61,740 bases of DNA, from positions 1 to 61,740 of the forward strand of contig CADBTQ010000071.1 in NCBI GenBank assembly GCA_902797685.1, written 5' to 3'. The position numbers and the translations under genes were made by a program. Below are positions 41,317-50,200 of the stretch, one piece after another. Numbering within the stretch: position 1 is the stretch's first letter; every line of letters begins with the position of its first letter. The stretch comes from an uncultured Eubacteriales bacterium (GTDB lineage: Bacteria > Bacillota > Clostridia > Christensenellales > CAG-1252). The notes under the pieces are model-generated. The model had not been told where the DNA came from. It ran no database searches and worked only from the letters and a program-made list of their open reading frames with translations.

Positions 41317-42241
41317 ACAGCGTCATGATGATCGCCTTGATCTCTTCGGTCGTCTTGGCGGCGCCCACTTTGAGCCGATATTCCTTGGCGCCCGCTCTCC
41401 CCGATACGGCGGAGATCAAGTGCGGTTTGAGCAAATTGCACACCACGTGATCCGAGTAAGTCTTGCTCAACATATCCATTTGGAATAAAAAATCCTTTTT
41501 GAGATCCACTTCCACGTCCGCGCCCCGCACCTCGGCGAAGATAGAGGTGTGCCCGATGGCGCCGCGGGCGATCATCACCCCGTCGCAGGCTGTGACTTCC
41601 TTGATACGGCGGTAGTCGTCGGCGGACTTGACGTCTCCGTTGGCGACAAGCGGGATATTCACCGCGCGTTTGACCTCGGCGATGGCGTCCCAATCGGCGC
41701 TCCCTTGGTAAAACTGAGTGCGCGTCCTGCCGTGTACGGTCACCATATCCGCGCCCGCTCTCTCCATGGCGAGGGCAAACTCGGGGGCGGTCAAACGATC
41801 CCACCCCAAACGGATCTTGACGGTCACGGGACGAGAGCCCGCGCCCTCTTTGACGGCGCGCACGATATCGGCGGCGCGGGAAGGGTCTTTCATCAAAGCG
41901 CTCCCCTCTCCTCGGCTGACCACTTTTTGCACGGGACAACCCATATTGATATCTATGATATCAAACTTGTCGATGACTTCCGCTCTGACCCCCTTGGCAA
42001 AGTCCTCGGGATCGTGCCCGAACAACTGCACCGCGCAAGGGGTCTCGCAAGGGGCTACGGTCGTCAATATCTCGGTCTGTTTGTTGCGATAATTGAGTCC
42101 GCACACCGAGATCATCTCGGTATAAGTCAACCCCGCGCCGTACGAGCGAGCAAGGGAGCGAAAGCCCAAATCGCTGACCCCCGCCATGGGACCCAGCACC
42201 GCGTCGTGAGATAGGGTGATGTTGCCGATCGTCAACGCCAT
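41315..42241 (-). CDS. dusB: tRNA-dihydrouridine synthase
   Basis: A 308-residue FMN enzyme that reduces uridine in the tRNA D-loop. Signature segments: LGPMAGVSDLGFRSLARSYGAGLTYTEMIS, VQLFGHDPEDFAKG, the catalytic-Cys motif DINMGCPVQKVV, VTVKIRLGW, VHGRTRTQFYQGSADW and the phosphate-binding ANGDVKS...GVMIARGAIG. The overall order fits the DusB-type of Bacillota. It starts 1 nt after the yabN stop, with no own SD, so it is translationally coupled. Confidence 0.95.
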   Translation of the reverse strand: MALTIGNITLSHDAVLGPMAGVSDLGFRSLARSYGAGLTYTEMISVCGLNYRNKQTEILTTVAPCETPCAVQLFGHDPEDFAKGVRAEVIDKFDIIDINMGCPVQKVVSRGEGSALMKDPSRAADIVRAVKEGAGSRPVTVKIRLGWDRLTAPEFALAMERAGADMVTVHGRTRTQFYQGSADWDAIAEVKRAVNIPLVANGDVKSADDYRRIKEVTACDGVMIARGAIGHTSIFAEVRGADVEVDLKKDFLFQMDMLSKTYSDHVVCNLLKPHLISAVSGRAGAKEYRLKVGAAKTTEEIKAIIMTL

Positions 42242-42242
42242 A

Positions 42243-43625
42243 CTATTCGTGTTTGATCTCGTTCCAGATAGCGTCCAACTCGTCCAAAGTCATGTCCGTC
42301 ATCTGTTTGCCCATCGATAAGACTTTGGCTTCCACTTTGGCAAAGCGGTCGGCAAATTTGCGGGTGGCGGCAAGGAGCGCCAACTCGGGCTCCACCCCCA
42401 ACATACGCAACACGTTGACCGCCGCAAACAGCAGATCGCCCCCCTCCTCCGCTTGTTCTTCGGGAGAGGACGCGGCTTTGAGTTCCGCCAATTCCTCGTT
42501 GACTTTGTCGTACGCTCCTTGGGGATCCGCCCAATCGAAATTGGCTTTGCGCGCGATCTTTTGTATCTTTTTGGCGCGCATCAAAGCGGGCATGGGCGAC
42601 ACCATTTGCATACGTTGGGTGTAGGTCTGTTGGTGTTTTTCCACCGCTTTGGCGGCTTCCCACGCCGCCAACGCCGCTTCGGGGTCGTCCGCTTTGACGT
42701 TGCCGAACACGTGGGGATGGCGGAAGAGCATTTTGCCCGTCACGCCGCTCAACATATCGTATGTACTGAACTCGCCCGCGTCCTCGGACAAGCTGGCGTG
42801 GAACACCGCCTGCAACAGCACGTCCCCGCTCTCCTCGAGCATCTTGTCTACGTCGTCCAAATCGATGGCTTCCACCAATTCGTACGCCTCTTCGATACAG
42901 CAATCGCGAATGGTCTTGTGGGTCTGCACTCTATCCCACGAGCAACCGTCGGGCGCGCGCAAACGAAAGACGATCTTCATCAGATCCTCAAATCCCCACC
43001 GCCGTTTGTCCCGATAGTCCAATCTCGGCAGTACGTAGGCGCAGTCGGCGCCGTAGCCTTTTTGCCTGTCGAGGTCTTCCACCTTGACGGATCTGGCTTT
43101 GCCGCCCGCGACCAAATAGCCGTCCACGTCCCCGACCACGTCCAACAATTTGAGTTTGACCTCGCCCGCCACGCACACGTCGTCCAATTCGGTCACCACG
43201 ACGGTGGCGTCCGAGGGATACCACACCCGCTCGGCAGCCAAATCGTGGGCGGACACGGTGAGCAGCCGCTCGGCAAGAGTCCCCGAGCAGGCGGCGGCGC
43301 TGACGGCAGCCGCCACCCCGGGGATCACGGTATATTCGTCAAGTAGCGACAACACGGGGTCTTCCACCCCCGCGCCGTCCACGCAATAGACGCAATCGCC
43401 CGCCTCGTTCAAGCGGTCGGCGATGGCGGCGTGCAGGGAGTCGAAATCCTGCGCTTGGTCGTACAGATCGTCGCAAGAGGTGGCGTCTACGCCAAGCGAC
43501 GACAACGCCTTATACGCCTCGGTGCGGCGGGTGCGCACGAATACTTTGCTTGCCTTTTGGATTGCTTCCTTACCCCGCAAGGTCAGATCTTGCGGGCCTA
43601 CTCCCATACCTACGATCGTGATCAT
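42243..43625 (-). CDS. yabN: YabN-like fusion: SAM-methyltransferase-like domain + MazG NTP pyrophosphohydrolase
   Basis: A 460-residue two-domain protein. The N-terminal ~205 residues are a tetrapyrrole-methylase-like fold (ITIVGMGVGPQDLTLRGKEAIQKA, TVIPGVAAAVSAAACSG). The C-terminal part is MazG (FEDLMKIVFRLRAPDGCSWDRVQTHKTIRDCCIEEAYELVEAI...DKMLEESGDVLLQ), with the EExxE and EExxD magnesium-binding motifs, repeated in a weaker second half (NEELAEL...EEGGDLLFA). MazG hydrolyses (d)NTPs to monophosphates and cleans nucleotide pools. The spoVT-flippase-yabN order is also that of B. subtilis. ATG at 43625 follows AAGGAG. Confidence 0.92.
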   Translation of the reverse strand: MITIVGMGVGPQDLTLRGKEAIQKASKVFVRTRRTEAYKALSSLGVDATSCDDLYDQAQDFDSLHAAIADRLNEAGDCVYCVDGAGVEDPVLSLLDEYTVIPGVAAAVSAAACSGTLAERLLTVSAHDLAAERVWYPSDATVVVTELDDVCVAGEVKLKLLDVVGDVDGYLVAGGKARSVKVEDLDRQKGYGADCAYVLPRLDYRDKRRWGFEDLMKIVFRLRAPDGCSWDRVQTHKTIRDCCIEEAYELVEAIDLDDVDKMLEESGDVLLQAVFHASLSEDAGEFSTYDMLSGVTGKMLFRHPHVFGNVKADDPEAALAAWEAAKAVEKHQQTYTQRMQMVSPMPALMRAKKIQKIARKANFDWADPQGAYDKVNEELAELKAASSPEEQAEEGGDLLFAAVNVLRMLGVEPELALLAATRKFADRFAKVEAKVLSMGKQMTDMTLDELDAIWNEIKHE

Positions 43626-43627
43626 AC

Positions 43628-45121
43628 TTACTCCTTAGCCACCAAGCTTAAGGCGCGTCGCCTTTTGCTTGTGGCAAATAATATTGTAGCATAAACCGCC
43701 CCTCCTAGCAAGCAGCACAACGCCACCGAAGGGATATTATTGTCAAAAAAGTAACTGATGGGAGCGATCACAGCCGCCATAGCGGCGGTAGCGCCCACCA
43801 CCGTCCACAATCGGCGTGGCGAAGCGAAACGCCCCACCAAACGGTAGTACGAAGTGGCGTTGAGTGCGAAAGCGAGCACCACGCCTATCAAATTGGCGAT
43901 GGTGGCGCCCACGATGCCCACTCTCAAAAGCACCAAACTCAACGCGACTTTCACCCCCGCCGCTACGAGCAAATGCTTGACGACCGTCTCCGAACGGTCG
44001 AGGGCGTTGAGCATGGCGCCGTAGAGTTGTTGAAGACAAGTCAGCGGAATGGACGCGCACCCTACCGTCAACAGCAAAACGGCAAGCGACCGCTCGGCGG
44101 AAGACAGCGCGGGATAAAGCACGGGAACGAGCCTTGGCGCGACCAAAGCCAACCCCACGGCGGCGGGAAGAGAAATGGCGAGCACGGTGCGCAACGTGTC
44201 CAGACTGCTGCCCTTGATGGCGGTCATATCCCGTTGCGATTTGGCTTTGGAGAGGGCGGGCACCACCATAGTGGCAAAGGAAAAGGTCAACACCACGGGC
44301 GCGGTGAGCAAGGTGCCTACGGCACCCGACCACACCCCGTACAATCCCACCGACTCTCCTTTGTCCCACCCGTACAACACGAGGAGATTGACCAATAGCA
44401 TGCTGTCGGCAAATTGGGTCAAGGGAGCGATCATATTGGAAGCGGTGATGGGCACGGACGCTTTCCACACGGGCAAAAAGCCCACTTTGACCTCGGGATG
44501 GGACAAGCGGTAACCAAACGCGAAATAGGAGACGACCAACCAAGCCAAACTCGCCCCCTCGGCGACCGTTACGCCCAGTAGCGCGCCCACCGTTTGCCAC
44601 ACCAAGCCCTTAGCCGACAAGAGATAAGCGAACAGCAAGCCGCTCAGTTTGACCACCTGCTCCACCAAGGACACGGTCGCCAACGTACCCGCGTGAAGGC
44701 TTGCGGCAAACCACCCCCGAAAGGCGGCGGCGATCGCGACCAAGGGAACGGCGGGAGCCAACGCCAAATACCCCCACCACATAGCGGGAAAGCCCTGCAA
44801 ACGAGCCAAAGGATAGGCAAGCGCCGCCAACAGTACCCCGCCCGATACGCCGGTAAGGGCGAGCACTTTGAGTCCCGAGCGAAACACCGCGTACCCAAAA
44901 CGACCGTCCTTGGCGATCTGGCGACTGAGAAGAAAGGGCATCGCCGAAGACGTCAGCGCCAAAACGAGGGCGTACACCGGGAAAACCAGTTGGTACCCGC
45001 CCATCCCCTTGGCGCCCAACAGATTGGTCAGGGGCAGACGATAAAAAGCGCCGATCGCTTTGGCAAGCACACCGGCGAATAGCAATATCCAGCCCGCTTT
45101 GAGGGATTTAGCCGCGGTCAA
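43628..45121 (-). CDS. SpoVB/YabM-like lipid-linked oligosaccharide flippase
   Basis: A 497-residue MOP-superfamily membrane protein with about 14 helices. GWILLFAGVLAKAIGAFYRLPLTNLLGAKGMGGYQLVFPVYALVLALTSSAMP is the hallmark N-terminus of the SpoVB/YabM/Wzx group, and the polar LPAAVGLALVAPRLVPVLYP region recurs at the middle. By family it flips lipid-linked precursors for spore cortex or surface polysaccharide. I choose TTG at 45121 because GGAG precedes it by 7 nt and the protein then begins LTAAKSLKAGW; this overlaps spoVT by 14 nt. A start at 45163 would add an unlikely Cys/Trp-rich leader. Confidence 0.88.
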   Translation of the reverse strand: MTAAKSLKAGWILLFAGVLAKAIGAFYRLPLTNLLGAKGMGGYQLVFPVYALVLALTSSAMPFLLSRQIAKDGRFGYAVFRSGLKVLALTGVSGGVLLAALAYPLARLQGFPAMWWGYLALAPAVPLVAIAAAFRGWFAASLHAGTLATVSLVEQVVKLSGLLFAYLLSAKGLVWQTVGALLGVTVAEGASLAWLVVSYFAFGYRLSHPEVKVGFLPVWKASVPITASNMIAPLTQFADSMLLVNLLVLYGWDKGESVGLYGVWSGAVGTLLTAPVVLTFSFATMVVPALSKAKSQRDMTAIKGSSLDTLRTVLAISLPAAVGLALVAPRLVPVLYPALSSAERSLAVLLLTVGCASIPLTCLQQLYGAMLNALDRSETVVKHLLVAAGVKVALSLVLLRVGIVGATIANLIGVVLAFALNATSYYRLVGRFASPRRLWTVVGATAAMAAVIAPISYFFDNNIPSVALCCLLGGAVYATILFATSKRRRALSLVAKE

Positions 45122-45596
45122 GTTGGCTCTCCAACAAACTGCGCACCAAACGCACCTTGCCAAGGTCCGAAGGGGTGTAATCGCCTTTGCACAACGCCAC
45201 CCCGCCCATCAGATCGCCACCCACCAAGATGGGCTCAACGTAGGCGGAGCCGAAAGGCAATTCGGGGCAAGACACCACCCCTTTGCGCCTCTCTTTGAGG
45301 GCTTGTTCGATAGCGGGCGGTAGAGCCAATTCCCCCTTACCCGTCCAGGCTAAGGCGCGGTTGCGATCGGCGACCAGCACCTCTCCGTCCGTCTCGCCGG
45401 CAAGCACCGAGGCAAAGCGCGCCGCTTCCTCTTCCAAGTCGGACAGCGCCGAATACTTTTTGAGCACAAGCCCCTCGTCTTGGGCGAATATCTCCAACTC
45501 TTCCCCCTCTTTGATGCGCATAGAGCGGCGGATCTCTTTGGGGATCACCACCCTGCCCAGTTCGTCAATACGTCGTATCATACCCGTAGCTTTCAT
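45108..45596 (-). CDS. spoVT: Stage V sporulation protein T (AbrB-type regulator)
   Basis: A 162-residue transcription factor. Residues 1-50 (MKATGMIRRIDELGRVVIPKEIRRSMRIKEGEELEIF) are the AbrB swapped-hairpin DNA-binding domain, followed by LKKYSALSDLEE and a GAF-like C-terminal domain. In Bacillus SpoVT tunes sigma-G genes in the forespore; its presence suggests the organism sporulates or descends from spore formers. The first ATG matches the family's MKATG start. It lies 6 nt after a CATACT box without SD. The next gene (flippase) overlaps. Confidence 0.95.
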   Translation of the reverse strand: MKATGMIRRIDELGRVVIPKEIRRSMRIKEGEELEIFAQDEGLVLKKYSALSDLEEEAARFASVLAGETDGEVLVADRNRALAWTGKGELALPPAIEQALKERRKGVVSCPELPFGSAYVEPILVGGDLMGGVALCKGDYTPSDLGKVRLVRSLLESQLDRG

Positions 45597-45602
45597 ACCC
45601 GT

Positions 45603-45628
45603 AGTATGGCAAGAGGTAGGCAAGTTAT
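45603..45628 (-). promoter_or_regulatory. Possible sigma-G-like promoter of spoVT
   Basis: CATACTA (45608-45602) resembles the forespore -10 consensus CATnnTA, and a TACATA stretch lies ~17 nt upstream. Start site predicted at or next to the ATG. A sigma-A reading (TTTACA with a 19-nt spacer) is the alternative. Confidence 0.45.
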
Positions 45629-45717
45629 GTAAACGAATGGCAACGGATCGCTCGTACCCGCGGGGCGTACAGCGGAGAGAAACGTCCCGCGGAAAAGGCG
45701 CAACCGCACACAAAATA

Positions 45718-45743
45718 AAGCCACCACCTATAGGTGATGGCTT
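45718..45743 (-). terminator. Terminator downstream of the DUF6935-like gene
   Basis: On the minus strand AAGCCATCACC and GGTGGTGGCTT pair around TATA, followed by TATTTTG. Confidence 0.75.
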
Positions 45744-45814
45744 ATCAAAAGTGCGAGTTTTTTCGGTACAGTTTTTTGCGTTCCACTATACTATGTCCAA
45801 ACGCGGAAGAAAAA

Positions 45815-45849
45815 CCGATGGACGTACAACGTAGTGAATCGTCCATCGG
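45815..45849. other. Hairpin with a perfect 10-bp stem
   Basis: CCGATGGACG (45815-45824) and CGTCCATCGG (45840-45849) enclose 15 nt. It lies between the terminator above and the long stem-loop next to the DUF6935-like gene. Confidence 0.7.
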
Positions 45850-45851
45850 AA

Positions 45852-45925
45852 GAGAAATAGCCGCGCATAAAACATTGCCGTCACCCAAATGGGTGGCGGC
45901 AAGTCATAAGCGCGTGCTATTTCTC
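45852..45925. other. Long two-part stem-loop at the 3' end of the DUF6935-like gene
   Basis: Outer stem: GAGAAATAGC + CGCGC (45852-45866) with GCGCG + GCTATTTCTC (45910-45925), a single-base bulge. Inner hairpin: TTGCCGTCACCC / GGGTGGCGGCAA (45875-45902). The outer arm reaches the gene's stop codon. The inner CACC...GGTG core resembles the terminator at 45718-45743. With spoVT's upstream region this accounts for the ~330-bp gap; no gene is seen in it. Confidence 0.8.
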
Positions 45926-46505
45926 AGGCCCACGGGTTTTGCGACTTAGGTTCTCTGATGCCCACCATCACGAATTGATCCCACAAGCACCATGTGCCGT
46001 CCGATTTTTGACGCAAAGAGATCTGACGGGGGCTGTCCGCGCCGCCCGAGCGCAAATTAAGACGAGCGTAACCTTGGTTGTCGTAGGAGTGCGCGTCCGC
46101 TTTGACGGTCAAGGTAAGGGGTTGATTGGGGGTGTAGTCGTTGGCGGGAGTAGCGCCCTCAAAGTAGGAAAACGGAATGTACTTGCCGTTGTCCATAAAG
46201 CGGTCGCGAATAAAACTCTTGTCCATGTTGCTCATAGGACGAGGTCCTCTCAAAAAGTCGAGCATCTCCAACGCGGCGTCCTTGTTGGAAGGATAGGCGG
46301 CAAGCGCCAACACGGTCAATGCGGCGGCTTTGAAGGGGGTATCCAATCTCGCTTCGGGCAGAGAGGTAAACTCCGCCAACGAGGAAGGAATGGACGAAAA
46401 AGTGAACACCGCGGTGTTGGGATCGGCTTTGGGTTGAGGAGCGGGCTGGGAATTGTTGTTGCCGTTATTGTTGTTATTGTTGGATTTGAAAAACGATAAA
46501 CACAT
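45924..46505 (-). CDS. DUF6935-like protein
   Basis: A 193-residue soluble protein of unknown function. After MCLSFFKSN comes a poly-Asn tract, a Pro/Gln stretch, then a globular part with TPFKAAALTVLALAAYPSNKD, EMLDFLRGPRPMS, RDRFMDNGKYIPFSYFEGATPANDYTPNQP and a terminal WCLWDQFVMVGIREPKSQNPWA. I recall this as family DUF6935 (memory, not searched). It has its own promoter (TTGAAA-N18-TATACT) and an AAGGAG site. The Asn tract is encoded by an AAC/AAT trinucleotide run prone to length change. Confidence 0.75.
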   Translation of the reverse strand: MCLSFFKSNNNNNNGNNNSQPAPQPKADPNTAVFTFSSIPSSLAEFTSLPEARLDTPFKAAALTVLALAAYPSNKDAALEMLDFLRGPRPMSNMDKSFIRDRFMDNGKYIPFSYFEGATPANDYTPNQPLTLTVKADAHSYDNQGYARLNLRSGGADSPRQISLRQKSDGTWCLWDQFVMVGIREPKSQNPWA

Positions 46506-46545
46506 AAGATTTCTCCTTATCGCCCATGCGCGCGGGCTTTTTTAC

Positions 46546-46575
46546 AGTATAACATTAATATAATATCCTTTTCAA
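46546..46575 (-). promoter_or_regulatory. Promoter of the DUF6935-like gene
   Basis: On the minus strand TTGAAA (46575-46570), 18-nt spacer, TATACT (46551-46546). Confidence 0.7.
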
Positions 46576-46641
46576 TATATCTTATCCAAAAATCCGTCCG
46601 ACACGTAAGGTTTGTCCTTTTGGCTAACGGCGGGTAGCCAT

Positions 46642-46677
46642 TTGACTTAGTGGGCTTCGGCGCGATATACTTATCTC
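46642..46677 (+). promoter_or_regulatory. Promoter predicting a leaderless glycosylase mRNA
   Basis: TTGACT (46642-46647), 18-nt spacer, TATACT (46666-46671), TATCTC, then ATG at 46678. The ATG is seven bases after the -10 box, where transcription should start. No purine-rich SD precedes it. Confidence 0.8.
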
Positions 46678-47172
46678 ATGCGATCGATCACCCCGCTATC
46701 CCCCATCGTCGACCGAGACTGCACCGTGCTGATCTTGGGCTCCCACCCCTCTGTCATTTCCAAAGAGGTGGGCTTTTACTACGGCAATCCGCACAATCGG
46801 TTTTGGAAAGTGATGGGCTCGCTTTTGGACGTGGGGGATATGACCGATCTATCCCCCGAAGACAAGACGCGCCTCTTGCTTTGCCGCCACGTAGCGTTAT
46901 ACGACGTAGTGGAGGGGTGCGACTTAGTAGGCTCGCAAGACGCGAGCATCAAAAACGTTGCCCCCGCGGATATACGGGGGCTACTCGCCGCGTCCCGGAT
47001 CGAGCGCATTTTCCTCAACGGCGCCACCGCTTACAAGCTGTTTGCCCGCCACTTCCCCGATCTCGTCTCCATCGCCACGCCCCTTCCTTCTACCTCGCCC
47101 GCCAACGCCAAAATGCGGTTGGACGATCTTCTCAGCGAGTGGGAGGTAGTGCGGCAATCGCTCGAAAAATAG
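46678..47172 (+). CDS. DNA glycosylase of the Mug / deoxyinosine-glycosylase family
   Basis: A 164-residue uracil-DNA-glycosylase-fold enzyme. Motif 1 is LGSHPSVISKEVGFYYGNPHNRFWK and motif 2 is LPSTSPANA; these match the small Mug-like group that excises hypoxanthine, uracil or mismatched bases. The Asn of NPHNRFW is the likely catalytic-site residue. It is monocistronic between divergent and convergent neighbours. A shared bidirectional terminator follows. The ATG choice is fixed by the promoter spacing and by the LILGSHPS segment starting at a normal distance. Confidence 0.9.
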   Translation: MRSITPLSPIVDRDCTVLILGSHPSVISKEVGFYYGNPHNRFWKVMGSLLDVGDMTDLSPEDKTRLLLCRHVALYDVVEGCDLVGSQDASIKNVAPADIRGLLAASRIERIFLNGATAYKLFARHFPDLVSIATPLPSTSPANAKMRLDDLLSEWEVVRQSLEK

Positions 47173-47197
47173 CGCAAAACTTGTAAATCTCCATACG

Positions 47198-47232
47198 AAA
47201 AGAGGTGCAAAACTTGTATTTGCACCTCTTTT
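47198..47232. terminator. Bidirectional terminator between the glycosylase and the giant surface gene
   Basis: AAAGAGGTGCAAA pairs with TTTGCACCTCTTT around ACTTGTA, with A-run and T-run on opposite sides. Confidence 0.92.
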
Positions 47233-47253
47233 TTACTCTTTTTTACGTTGATC

Positions 47254-50200
47254 TTACTTGATAAACGCAGTCTGCTTGATCTTGATCAAGCCTTTTTCGA
47301 TCAAAGCCTCGTCCGTTTCGTACTCGAAGGAGTAGGTCTCGTTGTGTTCGAGCCCCTTGACGGCTTGCGCCTTTTCCATGGCTTCGTCCAAAAGTTGCAG
47401 GGCGTACTTGAGGGCGCGATCGCTCTTGATCTTGACCTTGGTGGGCACTTTGGCGTACTTGGAATGCTCGCTCTCGTCCTTGGCGTGGTATTTCGCCGCG
47501 ACCTCGTTGGGATCCAAGGCGAAGTAAGCGAACACCGTTTTGTTGCGGATACGCACGCGCATCACGGGCGCGCGACCACGATTGAAGGTCTCGTAGCCCC
47601 AAGCTTGCCTGTCGCCGATCTTCTTGTAGGACAAAGCGGCGTTTTTGAGGGCGGTATAGCGCGCGAGGACCACGGGGTCGGCTTGGATCAATCTCGCTTG
47701 CATACTGCGGTCTTTGAACTCGCGCATGCCCGTTTCGGGATTGATAAACACGTTGTTTTCCCCTTCGTCCTCTTCTTCCTCTTCCGCTTCGTCCGCCACA
47801 AGGGCTGCCGCTACGGGCGCTTCCGTGGGTTCTTCGGCGGGAGTCTCTTCGGGGACTTCTTCCTGAGCGCTCTCTTCTTGAGACGCTTCCTCTTGGGGTT
47901 GTCCCTCCAAAGGCTCTTCCTCTTGGGCAGGTTCTTCCTGCATTTCTTCGACGGGGACTTCCTCTTTGGCTTCCTCTTGCGCGTCGTCTTTGGCGGTCTC
48001 CTCTTTGGGATCGCCGTCTTCGTCGTTATCTTTCTTTTTCTTGCGAGCAAGAGCGAGGATCAAACACACGATGATGACGACCAAAACGATGATGATGGCG
48101 ATCAGGATCCAGAACCAAATGGGCATCGCTTCCTTTTGATCCGAAGTCGCCACGCCGTAGATGGAGAAGTGATTGGTCTTAAACACCATGTATCCGTCCG
48201 CGTCCAACGTGCCGTTCAACACTTCCACTTTGCCTTGGTCGTTGATGTACACGGGATGCAGATCCAATCCTCTCGCCACCTCGGGTACGAAGATTTTGAT
48301 CTCGTATTGATCGTTGGGATTGATGGTATCGCTCGTGGTGATCTGATACACCGCCACCAAGTGGGCGTTGCCCTCGTTGAGAGCGCTGAAGTCCAACGTC
48401 TTGGGGAGTTGGAAGATGTGCTCCACCTTGAAGTGATTGGCGTTGAGACCGCCGGGACGGGAGACGACGACCACCAGTTGACCCTCTTCGTCCTCGTATT
48501 CCACGATATCCTTGCCGCGTTTGATAGTCAACAAAGCGGGCGCTTTGGTCCACACGGGAGGATTGTAGTGGGCGGGATCGTCGGACGCCAACACGGGGCG
48601 CACTTTGTACTCGCCGACAAGAGTGGGCTCGAGCACTTTGCGGTCGTGAGCGTCGAAATACTCTACGCCGACCATTCTCACGCCCTCGGGCAGATCGTCA
48701 ATGGTAAACTCAAAGGTCTCGCCCGACTCCTCTTCCACGACGACGTGAGAGTAATGCCACGAAGCGCCAGACAAGTCGTAATCGCCCTTGCGGATAGACC
48801 AAGCGAGGTTGCGGTCGATGTGGTTGCCGTAAATATAGTTCTCCATGCCGGAGATAGCAAAGGAAGCGGTATAGTTGCCGACGTCGTCCGCGCTGACCGT
48901 GCCGGAGTAGGTCAAAAAGTCTTCCCACTTGTCGTCGCCGATCAGTTGAGGCAGGTTGACAATCTCCACTTGGTGCGCCAAGCCGTCGTACACAAAGCTC
49001 GAACGATCGATCACGTAGTTCCAGTTGGCGCGCCCCATATCCAAGTTCAAGGGACGGATGCGCACTTCCACCGAAAGGGATGCGGTATCGCTCAAGTCGC
49101 CCGCCACGGCGGTCACGACCACGAGATAGGTACCGTTGTCGGTCACGTTGCGCACGGTGAGGGTGGCTCCGTTGGTATTGATCTGCCTGCCGTCTTTGCT
49201 CCACTCGTAGGTGTAGGTCACTTCTCTATCCAAGTTGATGGAAGGAGTGATGGTGATCGTACGCGCCACGCCGTCGAAAGCGTCCACGCTGATATTGCCA
49301 CTGGACGACAAAGTCAGGATCAACACGTCGGGCGGAATGATCTTTTCCTCGATGGTCAAGGTACGGGTCTCGTCAAAGGACGCGATCTCGTAGTTGGCGG
49401 TGTCCTCTTGGGTCAGCTCGGCGCTGATGAGATAGACGCCCACTTCGGTGGGCAACTCGCTCGCTTCTTGCCCGTTGTACAACACCTTTGCGGTCACGCC
49501 CACGGGGAGTCCCAACAACTCGAAGGGATTATAAGCGTCCTCTTCGATGATGGTGACGTCGTTTTGATTCCAATGCGCGCCGCTTAAGTCGTATTGGGCT
49601 TTGGCGATGGACCACTCGAGGTCGTCCACGTCCCAACCTTCGAAAATATAGTTATCGGACGTACCCAAACTTACTTTGGCGACGTATACGCCCGCGTCGG
49701 TGGCTTTGAGGTCGCCCGAGTAGGTCAAAGGCAGGGTATCGTCACCGATCAAGGTGACGGAGTCCAAAAACTCCAATCCCACGCTCTTTTCGGTGCCGTC
49801 GTAGACCAAGAACCCCACCATCTCCCAATCAACGGCGGACACATCCACTTTAAGGGGCTCGATCTTCCACTCGATGTCGCCCAAGAGCGCGAGGTCGCTC
49901 AAATCGTAGTTGTCGGATGCGCTCGCCTCAAAGGAAGCGGTGTAAGAGCCTACCGCGGTGGCTTTGTTGCCGAGATAAGAAACGGTCACTTCGTCGGCGC
50001 CGATCAGTACGGGCAAAGCGTTGAGTTCCACTTTCTGTTCCTGTCCGTTGTAGGTATAGGGCACGGTGTAGTTCCAGGCGACGGTGGATATGTCGGGTTT
50101 GAAGGGATTGAGCACGAAGTTCAACGGCTTTTTGATTTCGGAGATCACCGATTCGCCCTTGTTGGCCCTGACGACCAAAGTATAGTTTTGGCTCGCCACG

